In this document: piece after piece, positions 9,053 to 17,946 of the stretch
Position numbering within the stretch: position 1 is the stretch's first letter
Layout: the number at the start of each line of letters is the position of its first letter
NCBI GenBank assembly: GCA_903858685.1
Contig: CAIOJR010000252.1
Coordinates: forward strand, 1 to 43,577
DNA length: 43,577 nt
Source of the DNA: an uncultured Caulobacterales bacterium
GTDB taxonomy: Bacteria; Pseudomonadota; Alphaproteobacteria; Caulobacterales; Caulobacteraceae
Direction of reading: 5' to 3'
The notes under the pieces: generated by a model
Seen by the model: only the letters and a program-made list of their open reading frames with translations
The model's database searches: none
Told to the model about the DNA's origin: nothing
Program-made: the position numbers and the translations under genes

Positions 9053-10161
9053 GGCGCGCTTTGGCACACCAGTCCCCCCGGGGACAGATCGGCGCGACCC
9101 GCCAGGGCCAGTTCGACCAATGCGGCCAGGACGGCAGGCGCAGGCGCGTTCAGGGCCCGCACAATCTCGTCACGGGGAACCGGGGTTGGGGACAGGAGCG
9201 CCTCAACCTGATCGCGCAAAGCGTCGGCGGCGGCGTTGAGCGCGGCATCGTCCAGGGCGCCGGAATTGAACAGGTCTCGCGTCGGCTCCGTGATCCGATG
9301 CGGTCGCGCAAGGGCGCGCAGCACATCCTCCACCCCTTCGCACAGGGTCGCGCCTTGCCGGATCAGATCGTTTACGCCTCTGGCGCGGGGGTCGAGGGGC
9401 GAACCCGGCACGGCGAACACGTCGCGTCCCTGTTCGGCAGCCAGTCGGGCCGTGATCAGCGAGCCGGAGCGCAGTTCGGCCTCGACCACGACGACGCCCA
9501 GAGACAGTCCCGAAATAATGCGGTTGCGGCGCGGAAAGTCCCGCGCCTGCGCGCGGCGGCCGATCAGGTTTTCTGAAACGATGCAGCCCTGGGCGGCGAT
9601 TTTTTCGTAGAGCGCGGTGTGTTCCGGCGGGTAGATGTCATCGACGCCGCCCGCCAGGACGGCGGCCGTTCCCGTGGCCATGGCCCCTTCATGGGCGGCG
9701 CCGTCGATCCCGCGCGCCAAACCCGAAACCACCAGATAGCCGTGCGCCCCAAGATCCTGAGCCAATGACCGGGCGAATCTCTGCCCCGAGGCGGAGGCGA
9801 TTCGCGCCCCCACTATGCCCACCGCCGGTCGGTCCAGGAGGTTTTCACAGCCGAGGGTCCACAGGACCGGCGGCGGTGGGTCGACGGCGGCCAGTTGAGG
9901 CGGATATTCCGCCTCCCCCACGACCAGCAGTCTGGCGCCCAGCTTTTCGCCCGCCTCAAGCTCGCGCTCAGCCTCGGCAATGCTGACAGCGCGCAAGGGC
10001 AGGGCGCGACCCCCTCGCCTTGAAAGCTCCGGCAGGGCCTCGATCGCTCGCGTGGCGGAGCCGAAGCGGGATATCAGGGCGGCGAAAGTGACGGGCCCAA
10101 CCTGATCCGTGCGCGCCAGCCTCAAACGGTCGCGGCGCTCCAGGACAGTCAATCCACTCAA
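9049..10161 (-). CDS. dprA: DNA-processing protein DprA/Smf
   Basis: DprA binds incoming single-stranded DNA and loads RecA during natural transformation; it is also kept in many species not known to be competent. The product is 370 residues. An N-terminal helix-hairpin/SAM-like part (DRLRLARTDQVGPVTFAALISRFG) leads to the extended Rossmann fold. That fold shows GIVGARIASASGQRFARSLA, then SGLARGIDGAAHEGA, AGGVDDIYPPEH, FPRRNRIISGLS, and EAELRSGSLITARLA. A C-terminal winged-helix domain lies at about 305-370. The start is an unusual TTG at 10161 that overlaps the plsY stop as TTGA; another TTG three codons later is possible. It forms an operon with plsY. Confidence 0.93.
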   Translation of the reverse strand: MSGLTVLERRDRLRLARTDQVGPVTFAALISRFGSATRAIEALPELSRRGGRALPLRAVSIAEAERELEAGEKLGARLLVVGEAEYPPQLAAVDPPPPVLWTLGCENLLDRPAVGIVGARIASASGQRFARSLAQDLGAHGYLVVSGLARGIDGAAHEGAMATGTAAVLAGGVDDIYPPEHTALYEKIAAQGCIVSENLIGRRAQARDFPRRNRIISGLSLGVVVVEAELRSGSLITARLAAEQGRDVFAVPGSPLDPRARGVNDLIRQGATLCEGVEDVLRALARPHRITEPTRDLFNSGALDDAALNAAADALRDQVEALLSPTPVPRDEIVRALNAPAPAVLAALVELALAGRADLSPGGLVCQSAP

Positions 10162-10799
10162 TTGGCGGAAGCCGGGTCGGCGGCTGCGGTCTTGGCGCCC
10201 CCGATTCGCGGTTCCTCATGCTTCAGCAGGCGCTGAATATTGGGGATGTGGCGATAATAGATCAGCACGCCCATGAACAGCGCGGCGACGAGGAAGGCTT
10301 TCGGCTGTGAAAGCGCTAAAAGATAGAGCGGCGTCAGCGCGACCGCTGTCAAAGCCGCCTGAGAGGAAATGCGCCAGATGGCGGCGCTGGCAATCCAGGT
10401 CGCGCCCGCCATCAGACCGATCGGCCAGTCGATGACGAGAAAGACGCCGAAAAAGGTCGCCACGCCCTTACCGCCCTTGAAGCCGAGCCAGACCGGGAAG
10501 AGGTGGCCCATGAAGGCGGCGGCGCCGGCCACTGCGCCCGCATCTTCGCCATAGACCGCGCGCAGCACAGCGACAGCGACCATGGCCTTGCCCGCGTCAC
10601 AGACCAGAGTGGCCAGGGCAAGGTCCTTTCGACCCGTGCGCAACACATTGGTCGCCCCGATATTGCCAGACCCGATGGCGCGCACGTCGCCAACGCCGGC
10701 AAAGCGGGTGATCAGCACGCCAAATGGAATGGAGCCGAGAAGATAACCGCCGACCAGCGCCGCCGCGAGCGCCACAACCGGCATTCCAAACATAAACAT
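10158..10799 (-). CDS. plsY: Glycerol-3-phosphate acyltransferase (acyl-phosphate dependent)
   Basis: This inner-membrane enzyme transfers an acyl group from acyl-phosphate to glycerol-3-phosphate, the first step of phospholipid synthesis in the PlsX/PlsY route. At 213 residues it has the family's length and about five to six hydrophobic segments. All three signature motifs are present: LLGSIPFGVLITR near residue 20, IGSGNIGATNVLRTGRK near 45 and GFKGGKGVATFFG near 105. ATG 10799 is used; a second ATG lies two codons later. It is the first gene of a plsY-dprA pair coupled by a 4-nt overlap, a pairing common in bacteria. Confidence 0.95.
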   Translation of the reverse strand: MFMFGMPVVALAAALVGGYLLGSIPFGVLITRFAGVGDVRAIGSGNIGATNVLRTGRKDLALATLVCDAGKAMVAVAVLRAVYGEDAGAVAGAAAFMGHLFPVWLGFKGGKGVATFFGVFLVIDWPIGLMAGATWIASAAIWRISSQAALTAVALTPLYLLALSQPKAFLVAALFMGVLIYYRHIPNIQRLLKHEEPRIGGAKTAAADPASAN

Positions 10800-10943
10800 G
10801 CGCCTTGGCCCCTATGTCCGCGCAGTCGCGCCCATGAGCGTCGCTGCAACTTCCCGCGCTAGCTTCACCAGCCTGCGCCTTGTTGCAAGGCGGCGAATTG
10901 CGCACTTGCAATTTATCGGGTGATGACGACGGGGGGTAGAGGG

Positions 10944-11597
10944 TCAGTGCGAAGTGCGCAGGGCCGCGTCCATGGCGGGGGCGATCTTGTCGATCGACCA
11001 TTCGCCCAGACCGGGATCAACCTTCTTGCCGTTCACCAGGATCGTAGGCGTCGAGTCGATCTTTTCCTGATTGATGGCGTGGTCCATGCGCGCATTAAGC
11101 GTGTCGACGGCCTTGGAATCGGTCAGACAGGCGTGGAACCGTTCATCCGTAACGCCATTGGCGCGCGCGATCTGGCCCAGAACGACCGCAGGCTCGCTGC
11201 CCGCCTTGCCGGAGAACATTTCCGGCTGAGCGCGGAAGATCGCTTCCACGACCTTGAAGTAATTATCTTTTCCAGCGCACCGTGCGACGACAAATCCCGA
11301 CGCGGCTATGCCTTCGGGCGGGGTCAGAAACTCTCGGAACTCGTAACGCGCCTTGCCTGTGTCGACATATCTGGCCTTGATTTCCGGATAGATCGCGGCG
11401 TCGAACCGGGCGCAGTGGGGGCAGGTGACAGAGGCGTATTCCGTGATCGTCACCTTGGCCTTTGGCGATCCGATAACATAGACCTCGTCATAGAAGACGC
11501 CGTCCAGGCCCTTGGCGGCGGAGTCTGCGGCGCTGACGGCGATGGGCGCGGCGAGATACAGGGCGACCGCGGCGATCAGGCTAAGGGACTTCAACAT
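10944..11597 (-). CDS. DsbA-family periplasmic thiol:disulfide protein
   Basis: A 217-residue exported thioredoxin-fold protein. The signal peptide MLKSLSLIAAVALYLAAPIA is followed by a likely cleavage after VSA (about residue 23). The active site is C59-P-H-C62, the DsbA-type dipeptide. It lies in ITEYASVTCPHC, with a helical insertion and a cis-Pro loop (STPTILVNGKKVDPG). The pattern fits DsbA/DsbG-like Thioredoxin_4 proteins of alphaproteobacteria that oxidise or isomerise disulfides in the periplasm. It follows pyrC on the same strand with a 57-nt gap and may be read from the same transcript. Oxidase and reductase roles cannot be separated from the sequence. Confidence 0.88.
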   Translation of the reverse strand: MLKSLSLIAAVALYLAAPIAVSAADSAAKGLDGVFYDEVYVIGSPKAKVTITEYASVTCPHCARFDAAIYPEIKARYVDTGKARYEFREFLTPPEGIAASGFVVARCAGKDNYFKVVEAIFRAQPEMFSGKAGSEPAVVLGQIARANGVTDERFHACLTDSKAVDTLNARMDHAINQEKIDSTPTILVNGKKVDPGLGEWSIDKIAPAMDAALRTSH

Positions 11598-11654
11598 GAG
11601 GCTTGGCTCTCACTGGATGTTGGCGAGCTTGATGAAAGGCGGTCGAGACGAGGT

Positions 11655-12956
11655 TCACCCGCTGACCTGATGCACGATCTTGCCGTCGACAAGGGTCATC
11701 AGAACCTGGCCCTGAAGTCTGCGGCCGTCAAAGGGCGAGTTCTTGGATTTGGAGATCAGCCGGTCGGCGTCCACGATCAGGGGCGCATCCACGTCGCACA
11801 GCACCAGGTCGGCCGGCGCGCCTGCCGATAGCCGCCCTGTCTGCAGTCCCAGCAGTTCCGCAGGCGCCAGGGTCACTGCGCGGATCAGGTCGATCAGCGG
11901 GACACGGCCGTCGTGGTGCAGGCTGAGCAGCGACGGGAGCAGGGTTTCAAGGCCCATGGCGCCGGGCAGGGATTCGGAAAACGGCAGGCGCTTGTCCTCG
12001 GCGGGCAGGGGCGTGTGCGCCGACACGATGATGGGCACAAGGCCCGAACTGACCGCGTCAATCAGGGCCTGACGGTCGCTTTCGGGCCGAAGCGGCGGGT
12101 CCAGGTGATAGAAGGTGCGATAGTCGCCCGTGTCGATCTCATTGAAGCTCAGATGATTGATCGAGGCGGTGGCGCTGACACGCACGCCCTTGGCCGTGGC
12201 GCGTTCCAGACAGGTCAGGGCGTCCGCTGTCGTGATCTGGTCCACCAGCAAACGACCGCCGGTCACTTCGGCAATCGCCAGGTCGCGCTCCAGCATGATG
12301 CGTTCTGCAATGGCGGGGGCGGACGGCAGGCCCAGCCGTGCGGCGAACTCGCCCTCTGTCGCGCAGGCGCCCGCGCTCAGCCAGGGATCGGCCGGCCTGT
12401 GCGACACAAGGGCGTCATAGGCGCGGGCATAGGACAGGATACGCCGGAAGACCTTGGAATTGACGATGGAGTGGTCGCCGTCGGTAAAATAGACCGCGCC
12501 CGCTTCCGACATCAGGCCGATCTCGGTCATCCGATCGCCCTTGCACTCGCGCGTGGCGGCCCCGGCGGGATAGACATGAACCAGCTCGATATCGCGCGCT
12601 CTGCGCAGGATGAAGTCGACCATGGCCGGATCATCCACCGCCGGGTCGGTGTCTGGCTGCACCACAATGGATGTGACGCCGCCCGCCGCCGCCGCGCGAC
12701 TGGCGGACTTCAGGGTCTCTTTCGGCTCGGCGCCTGGCTCGCCGGTCTTGACGCGCAGGTCGATCAGGCCGGGCGCCAGCATGGCGCCGTTGCAGTCAAT
12801 CACCCGCACGTCGCTGGACAGGTTCGCGAATGTGGCGCGGCGCGATACGTCGCAGATGACGCCCTCTGACACGACCAGAGATCCCAGGCCGTCGAAGCGG
12901 CTTTCCGGGTCGATCAGGCGGGCGTTGATGAAGGCGATGGGCTGGGAATTGGGCAT
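11655..12956 (-). CDS. pyrC: Dihydroorotase-like protein, probably catalytically inactive
   Basis: A 433-residue amidohydrolase-fold protein encoded 2 nt downstream of pyrB. The fold markers of class I dihydroorotases are kept: an N-terminal strand ending in GAMLAPGLIDLRV, then RAAAAGGVTSIVVQPDT, DPPLRPESDRQALI and MGLETLLPSLL. The catalytic residues are not. The metal-binding HxH is R68-x-K70 in LRVKTGEPG. The usual Asp-His of the TDHAP motif is A313-H314 in IVSAHTPLPAEDK. The His of the HxxST-type segment is also lost (LVDQITTADAL). In Pseudomonas and several other bacteria such PyrC' proteins serve as structural partners of aspartate transcarbamoylase. I infer the same here, with an active dihydroorotase encoded elsewhere. 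Confidence 0.88.
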   Translation of the reverse strand: MPNSQPIAFINARLIDPESRFDGLGSLVVSEGVICDVSRRATFANLSSDVRVIDCNGAMLAPGLIDLRVKTGEPGAEPKETLKSASRAAAAGGVTSIVVQPDTDPAVDDPAMVDFILRRARDIELVHVYPAGAATRECKGDRMTEIGLMSEAGAVYFTDGDHSIVNSKVFRRILSYARAYDALVSHRPADPWLSAGACATEGEFAARLGLPSAPAIAERIMLERDLAIAEVTGGRLLVDQITTADALTCLERATAKGVRVSATASINHLSFNEIDTGDYRTFYHLDPPLRPESDRQALIDAVSSGLVPIIVSAHTPLPAEDKRLPFSESLPGAMGLETLLPSLLSLHHDGRVPLIDLIRAVTLAPAELLGLQTGRLSAGAPADLVLCDVDAPLIVDADRLISKSKNSPFDGRRLQGQVLMTLVDGKIVHQVSG

Positions 12957-12958
12957 GG

Positions 12959-13939
12959 TCAGTTCCCTGCGCCAAGACGAGCGGCCAGAGAAGCCAGAAC
13001 CGCCATGCGGGCGGCCACGCCCATCTCCACCTGATCTCGGATCAGGCTGACGCCAGGATCGTCCGCCACGTCGGAATCGATCTCCACGCCCCTGTTCATC
13101 GGCCCCGGATGCATGACGCGCACATTGGGTTTGGCCAGGGCCAGCTTTTCAGCGTCCAGACCATAGAACCGGAAATACTCACGGGTCGAGGGCACAAACG
13201 CGCCGTCCATCCGCTCCAGCTGCAGGCGCAACATCATCACCACGTCGACGCCGGCCACGCCCTTGCGCATATCGTGAAAGACGTCAGCGCCCCATTGATC
13301 GACGCCCGCCGGCATCAGGGTTGGCGGGCCCACCAGACGCACGCGCGCGCCCAGCGTCTGCAACAGCGACACATTGGACCGGGCCACGCGGCTGTGGAGC
13401 ACGTCGCCGCAGATGGCGACGGTCAGGCCTTCGATCCTGGGAAAGGCGCGCTTCAAAGTCAGGGCGTCGAGCAGGGCCTGGGTGGGATGTTCGTGCCAGC
13501 CGTCGCCCGCATTGATCACATTGCAGCCGACCTTCTGGGCCAGCAGGTCCGCCGCGCCGCTGGCGGCGTGACGCACCACCAGGAGATCAGGCTTCATGGC
13601 GTTGATGGTGACGGCAGTGTCGATCAGCGTCTCGCCCTTGGCCATGGAAGAGTTGCGCGGCGCCATGTTCATGGTGTCTGCGCCCAGCCGCTTGCCCGCC
13701 AGCTCGAAGCTCATCTGGGTGCGTGTGGAGTTTTCAAAGAAGAGATTGACCAGCGTTCGGCCGCGCAGGATGCCAAGTTTTTTCTCGTCGCGCCGGTTCA
13801 CCGCCACAAAGGCGTCCGCAAGATCAAGCAGGCGTTCGGCGTCAGGGCGGTTCAGGCTGCTGGCGCTGAGGAAATGGGGGGTTGGGAACGGAAATATCCG
13901 CTCTCGGATCGGGGCTTCGAGGTCTGCGGCGCTGGTCAT
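12959..13939 (-). CDS. pyrB: Aspartate carbamoyltransferase catalytic chain
   Basis: ATCase joins carbamoyl phosphate and aspartate in the first committed step of pyrimidine synthesis. The product is 326 residues from ATG 13939; a TTG start 13 codons upstream would give 339. The carbamoyl-phosphate loop is [13 protein letters not shown] with S71-T-R-T74. Further signatures are [25 protein letters not shown] (substrate contact) and [13 protein letters not shown] near the C-terminus. No pyrI regulatory gene is visible. The degenerate dihydroorotase gene follows 2 nt later, so the holoenzyme is probably a PyrB-PyrC' dodecamer of the Pseudomonas kind. The two genes are clearly co-transcribed. Confidence 0.96.
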   Translation of the reverse strand: MTSAADLEAPIRERIFPFPTPHFLSASSLNRPDAERLLDLADAFVAVNRRDEKKLGILRGRTLVNLFFENSTRTQMSFELAGKRLGADTMNMAPRNSSMAKGETLIDTAVTINAMKPDLLVVRHAASGAADLLAQKVGCNVINAGDGWHEHPTQALLDALTLKRAFPRIEGLTVAICGDVLHSRVARSNVSLLQTLGARVRLVGPPTLMPAGVDQWGADVFHDMRKGVAGVDVVMMLRLQLERMDGAFVPSTREYFRFYGLDAEKLALAKPNVRVMHPGPMNRGVEIDSDVADDPGVSLIRDQVEMGVAARMAVLASLAARLGAGN

Positions 13940-14001
13940 GAAAGCCGAGGCTATAGGCGCGGTCGCGTTCGTGCGCAACCGCGCTTCATCTCATCCACTG
14001 A

Positions 14002-14940
14002 TCATTGCACGGACGGGGCGCCGGGAAGGCTGGAAATCCAGTTCAGCAGGTGAGTTTCCAGGGCGATCCGGTGATCGTTGAAGCCATGGTCAGTGTTGAA
14101 TTTCAGGATCTGCAGCGAGACGGGATGGCTGGCCTCGACCGCTGGCAACAGGCGCGGAACCTTGCAGCTTTCGCTGTCGCGCTCGGCGACCGCGATGAAC
14201 AGAGGACGGGTGGCGAGGGCCTGCGCATTGTCGCTCAGCTTCCAGCCCGCGCCGCGCACGGCCAGGGCCGCGACGATATCCTTGCCAGTGGCGCCGGTCA
14301 GACGGCCGTCAATATCGTCGAACTGTGTCTCGGCCACCTTGTCCTGGGTGGCCTTGTCGAGCCTGGAGAGGGCGGCGGCGTCAATACTGGGATCCCAGGG
14401 GGCGATCAGGGCTGTGCCGAGCACGTCCTTGGCCGTGGCGCCTGCGTGGGCCGCTGCGAATCCGCCAAGGCTGTGGCCGATCACGACGATGCGCTTGGGG
14501 TCAATGTTCCAGCGCTTGATGATCTCGGGCCTGTGCAGTTCGGCGACCACGGCGTCGGCGTCGTCGAGCACGCCGTCAATGCTGAACCGCCCCTGCGAGC
14601 CCCATGAGCCGCGATAGTGATAGGAAACCACCGCCCAGCCCGCGCGCCGAAGCACCTGGGCCAGATCGAGGTTCTGCTCATTGCCAGGCAGGCCGTGAAT
14701 CAGGACCACGACAGGGTGGGGGCCGGCGCCGGACGGGGCGTAGAACATGCCGTTCATCACCTCGCCATGATTGGTGATCTGCACGCCCAGTCCATAGGCG
14801 GGATGGGCCGGATCAACCGGCGGATCCATATAGATTGCAGCGGGCACATTGGCGGGCGAGGCGGCAAGAGCCGAAAGCCCGATGCTCGACCCGGCGGTCA
14901 GAACGGTGAGGGCGGCCAAGGCCCAGCTGGCGAATCTCAT
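14002..14940 (-). CDS. Secreted alpha/beta hydrolase (dienelactone hydrolase-like)
   Basis: A 312-residue exported serine hydrolase. A signal peptide covers about residues 1-27, ending near LSALAAS. The oxyanion region is VVVLIHGLPGNEQN, and a YHYRGSWGSQG segment follows. The nucleophile elbow is VIGHSLGGFAAAH. The likely acid and base are in the C-terminal part, where NTDHGFNDHR supplies His. It resembles X-Pro dipeptidyl-peptidase/dienelactone-hydrolase-type esterases; the substrate is unknown. It lies on the same strand just upstream of pyrB, with about 60 nt between. A shared transcript is possible, but no functional link to pyrimidine synthesis is evident. Confidence 0.8.
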   Translation of the reverse strand: MRFASWALAALTVLTAGSSIGLSALAASPANVPAAIYMDPPVDPAHPAYGLGVQITNHGEVMNGMFYAPSGAGPHPVVVLIHGLPGNEQNLDLAQVLRRAGWAVVSYHYRGSWGSQGRFSIDGVLDDADAVVAELHRPEIIKRWNIDPKRIVVIGHSLGGFAAAHAGATAKDVLGTALIAPWDPSIDAAALSRLDKATQDKVAETQFDDIDGRLTGATGKDIVAALAVRGAGWKLSDNAQALATRPLFIAVAERDSESCKVPRLLPAVEASHPVSLQILKFNTDHGFNDHRIALETHLLNWISSLPGAPSVQ

Positions 14941-14976
14941 CCCACGACACTCCCGCGATTTACCGCCTGGATCTGC

Positions 14977-15444
14977 TCACGAGGTCCGAAGCCTGTCCAG
15001 CGCGCCTTGCAGGATATAGGCGGCTGCCGTCTGGTCGACCACCTCGGCGCGGCGGGCGCGGGTCATGTCGGCCTCGCCGATCAGAATGCGTTCCACCGCG
15101 GCGGTGGACAGGCGCTCGTCCCAGAAAGCGATGGGCAGGTCTCTCAGGCGCAGAATGTTGCGCGCCAGAGCGCGGTTGGACTGGCATCTCGCGCCTTCGC
15201 TGCCGTCCATATTGCGCGGCAGGCCGATGACAACGCCGCCCGCGCCGCGCGTCTCCATCAGCCTGAAGAGTTCAGCCGCCTCCACCGTGAACTTGGTGCG
15301 GCGGATCAGGGCGAGCGACGAGGCGATGGTCAGGGTCAGGTCCGATACCGCCACGCCAATCGTCTTCTCGCCCGGATCCAGTCCGACGACCGGCGTGCGG
15401 GGTGGAAGGGCGGCTTTCAGTTCAAGGATATCGACAATGGCCAT
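14977..15444 (-). CDS. ruvX: Putative pre-16S rRNA nuclease YqgF/RuvX
   Basis: A 155-residue RNase H-like fold protein of the YqgF family, implicated in 5' maturation of 16S rRNA and earlier proposed as a Holliday junction resolvase. Family motifs are VGLDPGEKTIGVAVSD (first catalytic Asp), VVIGLPRNMDGSEG, FWDERLSTAAVERIL (with the conserved Glu) and VVDQTAAAYILQGAL (last catalytic Asp). The gene is divergent from gatC, separated by 115 bp that carries a promoter-like element for gatC. The length is normal. Confidence 0.93.
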   Translation of the reverse strand: MAIVDILELKAALPPRTPVVGLDPGEKTIGVAVSDLTLTIASSLALIRRTKFTVEAAELFRLMETRGAGGVVIGLPRNMDGSEGARCQSNRALARNILRLRDLPIAFWDERLSTAAVERILIGEADMTRARRAEVVDQTAAAYILQGALDRLRTS

Positions 15445-15474
15445 GTTAAAGGGGGTGCAGCATCACAGGCGCCC

Positions 15475-15502
15475 TTGTCAAACGCCGCCTGTCGCGTCTA
15501 AC
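15475..15502 (+). promoter_or_regulatory. Putative housekeeping promoter of gatCA
   Basis: TTGTCA (15475-15480) and TCTAAC (15497-15502) are separated by 16 nt and lie 57 nt upstream of the gatC ATG. They resemble the Caulobacter sigma-73 pattern (TTGaCg, then gcTAnAwC). This is an inference from spacing and similarity only. Confidence 0.4.
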
Positions 15503-15559
15503 CCACGCGCAACGGACATTTTCGTTCGAACCTCATCCGCCCCAGACCGGGAGGGCCTC

Positions 15560-15847
15560 ATGGCCATCGACGCAGCGACTGTCAGAAAGGTCGCCAAGCT
15601 TGCCCGCATCGCAGAGCCGGACGACCGGCTGGAGCCATTGGCTCTTGAACTGAACGGCATCATGAACTGGATCGAACAGTTGGGTGAAGTGGACACCAAC
15701 GGGGTTGAGCCCATGACGTCCGCCGTGCATCAGGCCTTGCCCATGCGCGAGGATATTGTGACCGACGGCGGCAAGCCCGATCAGGTTCTGGCCAATGCGC
15801 CAAAGTCCGCGCACGGCTTCTTTGTTGTGCCCAAGGTGGTGGAATAG
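15560..15847 (+). CDS. gatC: Glutamyl-tRNA(Gln)/aspartyl-tRNA(Asn) amidotransferase subunit C
   Basis: GatC is a 95-residue wrapping subunit that stabilises GatA against GatB in the transamidosome-type amidotransferase, which turns Glu-tRNA(Gln) and/or Asp-tRNA(Asn) into the cognate amides. The start is ATG 15560, preceded by GGGAGG at 15550-15555. The sequence begins [20 protein letters not shown] and has the family segments [24 protein letters not shown] and [11 protein letters not shown]. It ends [16 protein letters not shown] much longer in-frame ORF upstream is not family-like. gatA starts 1 nt after its stop. Confidence 0.95.
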   Translation: MAIDAATVRKVAKLARIAEPDDRLEPLALELNGIMNWIEQLGEVDTNGVEPMTSAVHQALPMREDIVTDGGKPDQVLANAPKSAHGFFVVPKVVE

Positions 15848-15848
15848 C

Positions 15849-17324
15849 ATGTCCGAACTGACCAAGCTGACCCTGAAAGGCGCGCTCGACGGTCTGGCCG
15901 CCGGAAGCTTTTCGGCCGAGGAGCTGGCTCGCGCCCATCTGGACGCGATCGACGCCGCCAACCCTGCCCTGAACGCCTATGTGCTGACCACGCCGGAGCG
16001 CGCCATTTCCGACGCGAAAGCCTCTGACGCCCGGCGCGCCAGCGGCGCGGCGGGGCCGCTGGACGGGGCCGTGATCGGGGTCAAGGACCTGTTCTGCACC
16101 GACGGCGTGAGAACGACCGCGGGCTCGAAGATTCTCGGCAATTTCATACCGCCCTACGAATCAACCGTCACCGCCCACCTCTGGCGCGACGGCGCGGTGA
16201 TGCTGGGCAAGCTGAACATGGACGAGTTCGCCATGGGCTCCTCCAACGAGACCTCGGCGTTCGGACCCGTGACCAGTCCCTGGCGCGCGAACGGCTCTGA
16301 CCGCGCCCTGACGCCGGGCGGATCGTCGGGCGGATCGGCCTGCGCCGTGTCGGCCGACCTGTGCCTGGCGGCGACGGCGTCTGACACCGGCGGCTCCATC
16401 CGCCAGCCGGCGGCCTTCACCGGCACCGTGGGGATCAAGCCGACCTATGGCCGCTGTTCGCGGTTTGGCATGGTGGCGTTCGCTTCGTCGCTCGATCAGG
16501 CCGGACCGATCACCAAGACCGTGGAGGATTCGGCCCTGATGCTGACCTCCATGTGCGGTCATGACGCCCGGGACTCGACCAGCCTGGACATTTCCGTTCC
16601 CGATTTCACCAGCTTTCTGGGCAAATCGATCAAGGGACTGCGGATCGGCGTGCCTGAAGAATACCGGATCGACGGCATGCCCGAAGAGATCGGCAGGCTT
16701 TGGGACGAAGGCGTGGAATGGCTCAAGGCGGCAGGATGCGAGATCAAGTCCGTCAGCCTGCCGCACACCAAATATGCGTTGCCCGCCTATTATATCGTAG
16801 CGCCGGCGGAGGCCTCCTCCAATCTCGCGCGCTATGACGGGATGCGGTTCGGTTATCGCGGGCAGGGCGGGTCCTTGACCGAGGTCTATGAAAACACGCG
16901 CGCCGAAGGCTTTGGTCCGGAGGTGAAGCGTCGCATCCTGATCGGCACCTATGTGCTCTCGGCGGGCTATTATGACGCCTATTATCTGAAGGCGCTGAAG
17001 GTGCGCACACGCATTGCGGAAGACTTCGCCAACGCCTTTGGCGAGGTGGACGCCATCCTGACGCCCACAGCGCCGTCCGCCGCCTTTCCGATCGGGGAGA
17101 AGCAGGACGATCCTGTAGCCATGTATCTGAATGACGTGTTCACCGTGACGACCAATCTGGCCGGCCTGCCGGGCCTGTCCCTGCCCGCGGGGTTGGACAA
17201 GACCGGGCTGCCTCTGGGCCTGCAACTGATCGGCAAGGCGCTGGACGAGGGAACCCTGTTCTCCATCGCCAGCGTCATGGAACAGGCTGCGGGCTTCACC
17301 GCCAGGCCAGCGCGGTGGTGGTGA
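15849..17324 (+). CDS. gatA: Glutamyl-tRNA(Gln) amidotransferase subunit A
   Basis: GatA is the glutaminase subunit that releases ammonia for GatB. The product is 491 residues from ATG 15849. The amidase-signature Ser-cisSer-Lys triad is intact: K79 in [11 protein letters not shown]159 in [10 protein letters not shown] and S183 in [13 protein letters not shown]. Further family segments are [18 protein letters not shown] and the C-terminal [14 protein letters not shown]. It lies 1 nt after gatC. A strong hairpin follows 7 nt after the stop, so gatB, about 600 bp away, is probably transcribed separately rather than as gatCAB. Confidence 0.97.
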   Translation: MSELTKLTLKGALDGLAAGSFSAEELARAHLDAIDAANPALNAYVLTTPERAISDAKASDARRASGAAGPLDGAVIGVKDLFCTDGVRTTAGSKILGNFIPPYESTVTAHLWRDGAVMLGKLNMDEFAMGSSNETSAFGPVTSPWRANGSDRALTPGGSSGGSACAVSADLCLAATASDTGGSIRQPAAFTGTVGIKPTYGRCSRFGMVAFASSLDQAGPITKTVEDSALMLTSMCGHDARDSTSLDISVPDFTSFLGKSIKGLRIGVPEEYRIDGMPEEIGRLWDEGVEWLKAAGCEIKSVSLPHTKYALPAYYIVAPAEASSNLARYDGMRFGYRGQGGSLTEVYENTRAEGFGPEVKRRILIGTYVLSAGYYDAYYLKALKVRTRIAEDFANAFGEVDAILTPTAPSAAFPIGEKQDDPVAMYLNDVFTVTTNLAGLPGLSLPAGLDKTGLPLGLQLIGKALDEGTLFSIASVMEQAAGFTARPARWW

Positions 17325-17331
17325 CATGAAA

Positions 17332-17359
17332 AACCCCTCTCCCGCAGGGGAGAGGGGTT
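17332..17359. terminator. Hairpin terminator between gatA and the convergent gene
   Basis: AACCCCTCTCCC and its perfect complement GGGAGAGGGGTT form a 12-bp stem around a 4-nt GCAG loop. It lies 7 nt past the gatA stop and 28 nt before the end of the convergent secreted-protein gene. There is an A-run before the stem (AAAAA) but only TT after it, so it is best placed to stop the minus-strand transcript. It may act on both. Confidence 0.65.
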
Positions 17360-17387
17360 GATCGCGTCAACCTCAAGAGGACCGGAT

Positions 17388-17783
17388 TCAGCTCTTGACG
17401 GCGGCCAGGGCGGCCTTGGCGGCTTTCAGCACGTCTTCGGTGATCTTGCCTTCCGAATAGGGGGCGAGCTGGGTCAGGCTGAGGCCTTTGAAGGCTTCGT
17501 ATTGAGGATGGCTGGTCAGGCCTGGCACGACCTTGTCGAGCACGGCCTTGGCGTCAGTATTGGCCACAATCGTCTCAATCGGCGTGTCGATGTTGTATTT
17601 GGCGGGAACATCTGCGGCAGCAGCGGCAGGCGGGGTGGCGGCGGTCGCCGTAGTGGTAGACGCGGAGGGAGCGGTCGCAGCGGGAGCCTTGGCAGCGGGA
17701 GCGGCGGTTTGCGCGGAGACGACCGAAACGGTCGCGAGGCTGAGCGCGGCGCCGGCCAGAACGGCGGCAAACAATTTGGACAT
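17388..17783 (-). CDS. Small secreted Ala-rich protein of unknown function
   Basis: A 131-residue exported protein. ATG 17783 is chosen because GAGGAA lies 6-11 nt upstream and the sequence then opens with a signal peptide (MSKLFAAVLAGAALSLATVS) cleaved near VSA-Q. A low-complexity Ala/Pro/Thr linker (about 24-58) leads to a compact C-terminal domain (KYNIDTPIETIVANTDAKAV, then LDKVVPGLTSHPQYEAFKG and SLTQLAPYSEGKITEDVLKA). This resembles the small 'TPIxxLLxxPxxxAVLDKxxPGL' domain found alone or at the ends of secreted alphaproteobacterial enzymes. The resemblance is from memory and the function is unknown. The gene is placed antiparallel between gatA and gatB. Confidence 0.75.
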   Translation of the reverse strand: MSKLFAAVLAGAALSLATVSVVSAQTAAPAAKAPAATAPSASTTTATAATPPAAAAADVPAKYNIDTPIETIVANTDAKAVLDKVVPGLTSHPQYEAFKGLSLTQLAPYSEGKITEDVLKAAKAALAAVKS

Positions 17784-17876
17784 GGATGTTTCCTCGAGGA
17801 ATCCGGGTCTTTGACCCGTGAATGCGCGAATAGAACCCCGAAAACAGCGCCGCGACAAGGCGGATGGTTGCGCGAA

Positions 17877-17907
17877 TTGAAGCGGATGCGTAACCAGACC
17901 CTATATT
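17877..17907 (+). promoter_or_regulatory. Putative promoter of gatB
   Basis: TTGAAG (17877-17882) and TATATT (17902-17907) are separated by 19 nt, 40 nt before the gatB ATG. The -10 hexamer matches 5 of 6 consensus positions. The spacing is long, so confidence is limited. The position supports independent transcription of gatB. Confidence 0.35.
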
Positions 17908-17946
17908 CCGATATGGACCGCTTTGATGACGAGACGGGATTGAGAC

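Noticed and set aside
16161-17327. Minus-strand open frame of 388 codons opposite gatA
   Set aside because: GatA has all three catalytic residues on the plus strand; the opposite frame is a codon-bias shadow.
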